Of a stretch of 8,008 nucleotides of DNA, positions 7,133 through 8,008 are shown piece after piece. The notes beneath the pieces were generated by a model. The model did no database searches, was not told where the DNA came from, and was given only the letters and a program-made list of their open reading frames with translations. Position 1 is the stretch's first letter, and every line of letters starts with the position of its first letter. The position numbers were made by a program, and so were the translations under genes. Source of the stretch: Elusimicrobiota bacterium (lineage in GTDB: Bacteria > Elusimicrobiota > Elusimicrobia > 2-02-FULL-39-32); assembly GCA_023249715.1 (NCBI GenBank), contig JAHFCA010000060.1, positions 1-8,008 on the forward strand. Direction: 5' to 3'.

Positions 7133-7690
7133 TTATACTCCCATGGGAACAGCGCTGGGGGCTGCTTTATTTACGAGAGAATTTTGAGGGGAAACCCCGC
7201 CTTCTCCGAATCCTAAAGTCAATAAGAAATGCCTTCTCTCTAACATCGCCTGATCGCTTTTCCAGCTTTTCTTACGGATATAAATCCATAAAGCCTTGAG
7301 AGGAATTTTAGCCCATCCCAATAACTGCGGAACTTCTAAACAAAAACTGACTTTAATTTCTGTAATATCACGATTCAACTCTTTAAATTCCCAAAGGGTG
7401 CGCGTGTTAAATCCGGAATGATTGATCGCGCAAATTTCTATGCTTTCCCCGGGAACAACTCGAATAATCTGGTCAAATTGTATCTTGAACAGCTTAAAAA
7501 GCACAAGAGTAACTCCAATTTTTTGTTCCTTGGGAGAGAGTATCTCAAATTTATAGGAGTCGAATTTTCTTTGGAATATGTTTTTATTGACAACCCAATC
7601 GTGACCAAAATCCGTAAAACAGGCTTGGATATCTTTAGGTTTCGCTTGTGTGTAAAAAAACAGAGACCCTTTAATTCTTGTTCGATTCAT
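7133..7690 (-). CDS. SRPBCC (START/Bet v1-like) domain protein
   Basis: The start is placed at the ATG at 7690, giving 185 residues. It overlaps the TGA of the Rieske gene as ATGA, the classic coupled junction. A longer form from a TTG at 7735 would overlap by 49 nt and adds only an unconserved-looking N-terminus. The protein alternates beta strands (KGSLFFYTQA, FQRKFDSYKFEILSP, KIGVTLVLFKLFKIQFDQIIRVVPG, SIEICAINHSG, TRTLWEFKEL, EIKVSFCLEV) and ends in a long helix (about 130-157), the order expected for an SRPBCC cavity fold. There is no signal peptide or membrane segment. I see no clear 2-His-1-carboxylate iron site as in Rieske oxygenase alpha subunits. It may bind a hydrophobic ligand or act as a cyclase-like enzyme. 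The family call rests on strand/helix pattern and its Rieske neighbour, so it is moderate. Confidence 0.68.
   Translation of the reverse strand: MNRTRIKGSLFFYTQAKPKDIQACFTDFGHDWVVNKNIFQRKFDSYKFEILSPKEQKIGVTLVLFKLFKIQFDQIIRVVPGESIEICAINHSGFNTRTLWEFKELNRDITEIKVSFCLEVPQLLGWAKIPLKALWIYIRKKSWKSDQAMLERRHFLLTLGFGEGGVSPQNSLVNKAAPSAVPMGV
7138..7142 (-). promoter_or_regulatory. Shine-Dalgarno that fixes the TTG start of the cupin gene
   Basis: GGGAG on the - strand, 8 nt before TTG at 7129-7127. The preceding gene stops (TAA, 7135-7133) between this site and the TTG, in the same frame, and only one codon (AGT) separates the two. No ATG is available nearby, so the site decides the start. Confidence 0.7.
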
Positions 7691-7983
7691 TCTTGAATGG
7701 GGGCGATAAAAATTTTTCCCGATTCCACTTTCCAATTATATCTTCTGAGCTTTAAAGCGGGAGTGTATCTGCCGCTCTTAATGTCGAACCAGTAGCCGTG
7801 CCAGGGGCATTGTACGAGAGGTCCTTCCCTTTTTCCCTGTGAGATCGGGCCCATTTTATGGGGGCAGATGTTCGATACGATGACTCTTTCCCCATCTACC
7901 GAGGTAACCCAAACCTCATCGTTCCCAATAAAATAGAGCCCTTCTTTAATTTCTGATTCCGGCCCCAGTTCTATCCAACACAC
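7687..7983 (-). CDS. Rieske [2Fe-2S] ferredoxin-like protein
   Basis: A 98-residue, single-domain soluble Rieske protein. Both cluster motifs are intact: CPHKMG (Cys40, His42) and CPWHGYWFD (Cys59, His62), 16 residues apart, as in ferredoxin-type Rieske proteins that carry electrons to oxygenases. IYIG-like N-terminal strands (GLYFIGNDEVWVTSVDGERV) and the C-terminal VESGKIFIAP strands complete the small fold. The start is GTG at 7983: the codon immediately upstream is an in-frame TAA, so no longer form exists, and no ATG precedes the conserved core. No convincing Shine-Dalgarno is visible within the 25 bases left, so it may be coupled to a gene off the window. It overlaps the SRPBCC gene by 4 nt. 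No reductase gene is visible here to reduce it. Confidence 0.9.
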   Translation of the reverse strand: MCWIELGPESEIKEGLYFIGNDEVWVTSVDGERVIVSNICPHKMGPISQGKREGPLVQCPWHGYWFDIKSGRYTPALKLRRYNWKVESGKIFIAPIQE

Positions 7984-8008
7984 TTAACTAAATTTCTTTA
8001 AAACTTCC
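7984..8008 (-). other. Possible 3' end of a further upstream operon gene
   Basis: All three - strand frames reach a stop within these 25 bases. One reads EVLKKFS then TAA directly abutting the GTG of the Rieske gene, which would match the zero-gap spacing elsewhere in the operon. The stretch is too short to identify a gene, and it could instead be leader sequence. Confidence 0.3.

Noticed and set aside
7691..7735. TTG start giving a longer SRPBCC protein
   Set aside because: It would create a 49-nt overlap with the Rieske gene, whereas the ATG at 7690 gives a standard 4-nt ATGA overlap.
1..8008. CRISPR arrays, tRNA or rRNA genes, insertion sequences, attachment sites
   Set aside because: I saw no spaced direct repeats, no cloverleaf-like segments, no transposase motifs and no terminal inverted repeats, and the window is nearly all coding.

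Overview
The window is bacterial and almost entirely coding, with no gap of 300 bases or more. Base composition is moderately AT-rich by eye. Nothing seen fixes the phylum. The glutamate synthase small subunit and the surface-glycan style genes fit a free-living bacterium, probably Gram-negative, but that lineage call is inference.

Left end, + strand (1-1310): the 3' part of gltD, the NADPH-dependent glutamate synthase small subunit. Its reading frame is open to the left edge, so the true start lies outside the window. It is the only clear housekeeping gene here.

Remainder, - strand (about 8008 down to 1269): a tightly packed array of seven co-directional genes that reads as one operon. In transcription order they are: a Rieske [2Fe-2S] ferredoxin-like protein (7983-7687), an SRPBCC-like protein (7690-7133), a cupin (7129-6362), a thiamine-diphosphate enzyme of the acetolactate synthase superfamily (6361-4565), two small membrane proteins that each carry a C-terminal winged-helix-like domain (4560-4042 and 4040-3531), and a large YfhO-like GT-C membrane protein (3527-1269). 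Junctions range from a 4-nt ATGA overlap to 4-nt gaps, and several genes lack an obvious Shine-Dalgarno sequence, so translational coupling is likely. The last gene runs into the 3' end of gltD with a 42-nt convergent overlap.

Working model (inference): a surface polysaccharide or glycolipid locus. The ThDP enzyme and the cupin belong to types often found in such loci and would make or modify an unusual sugar or acyl group. The Rieske and SRPBCC proteins suggest a redox or oxygenation step or small-molecule binding. The GT-C protein would transfer a lipid-linked sugar at the membrane. The tandem membrane/winged-helix pair has no function I can name and is the least explained part of the window, together with the split Rieske/SRPBCC pair.
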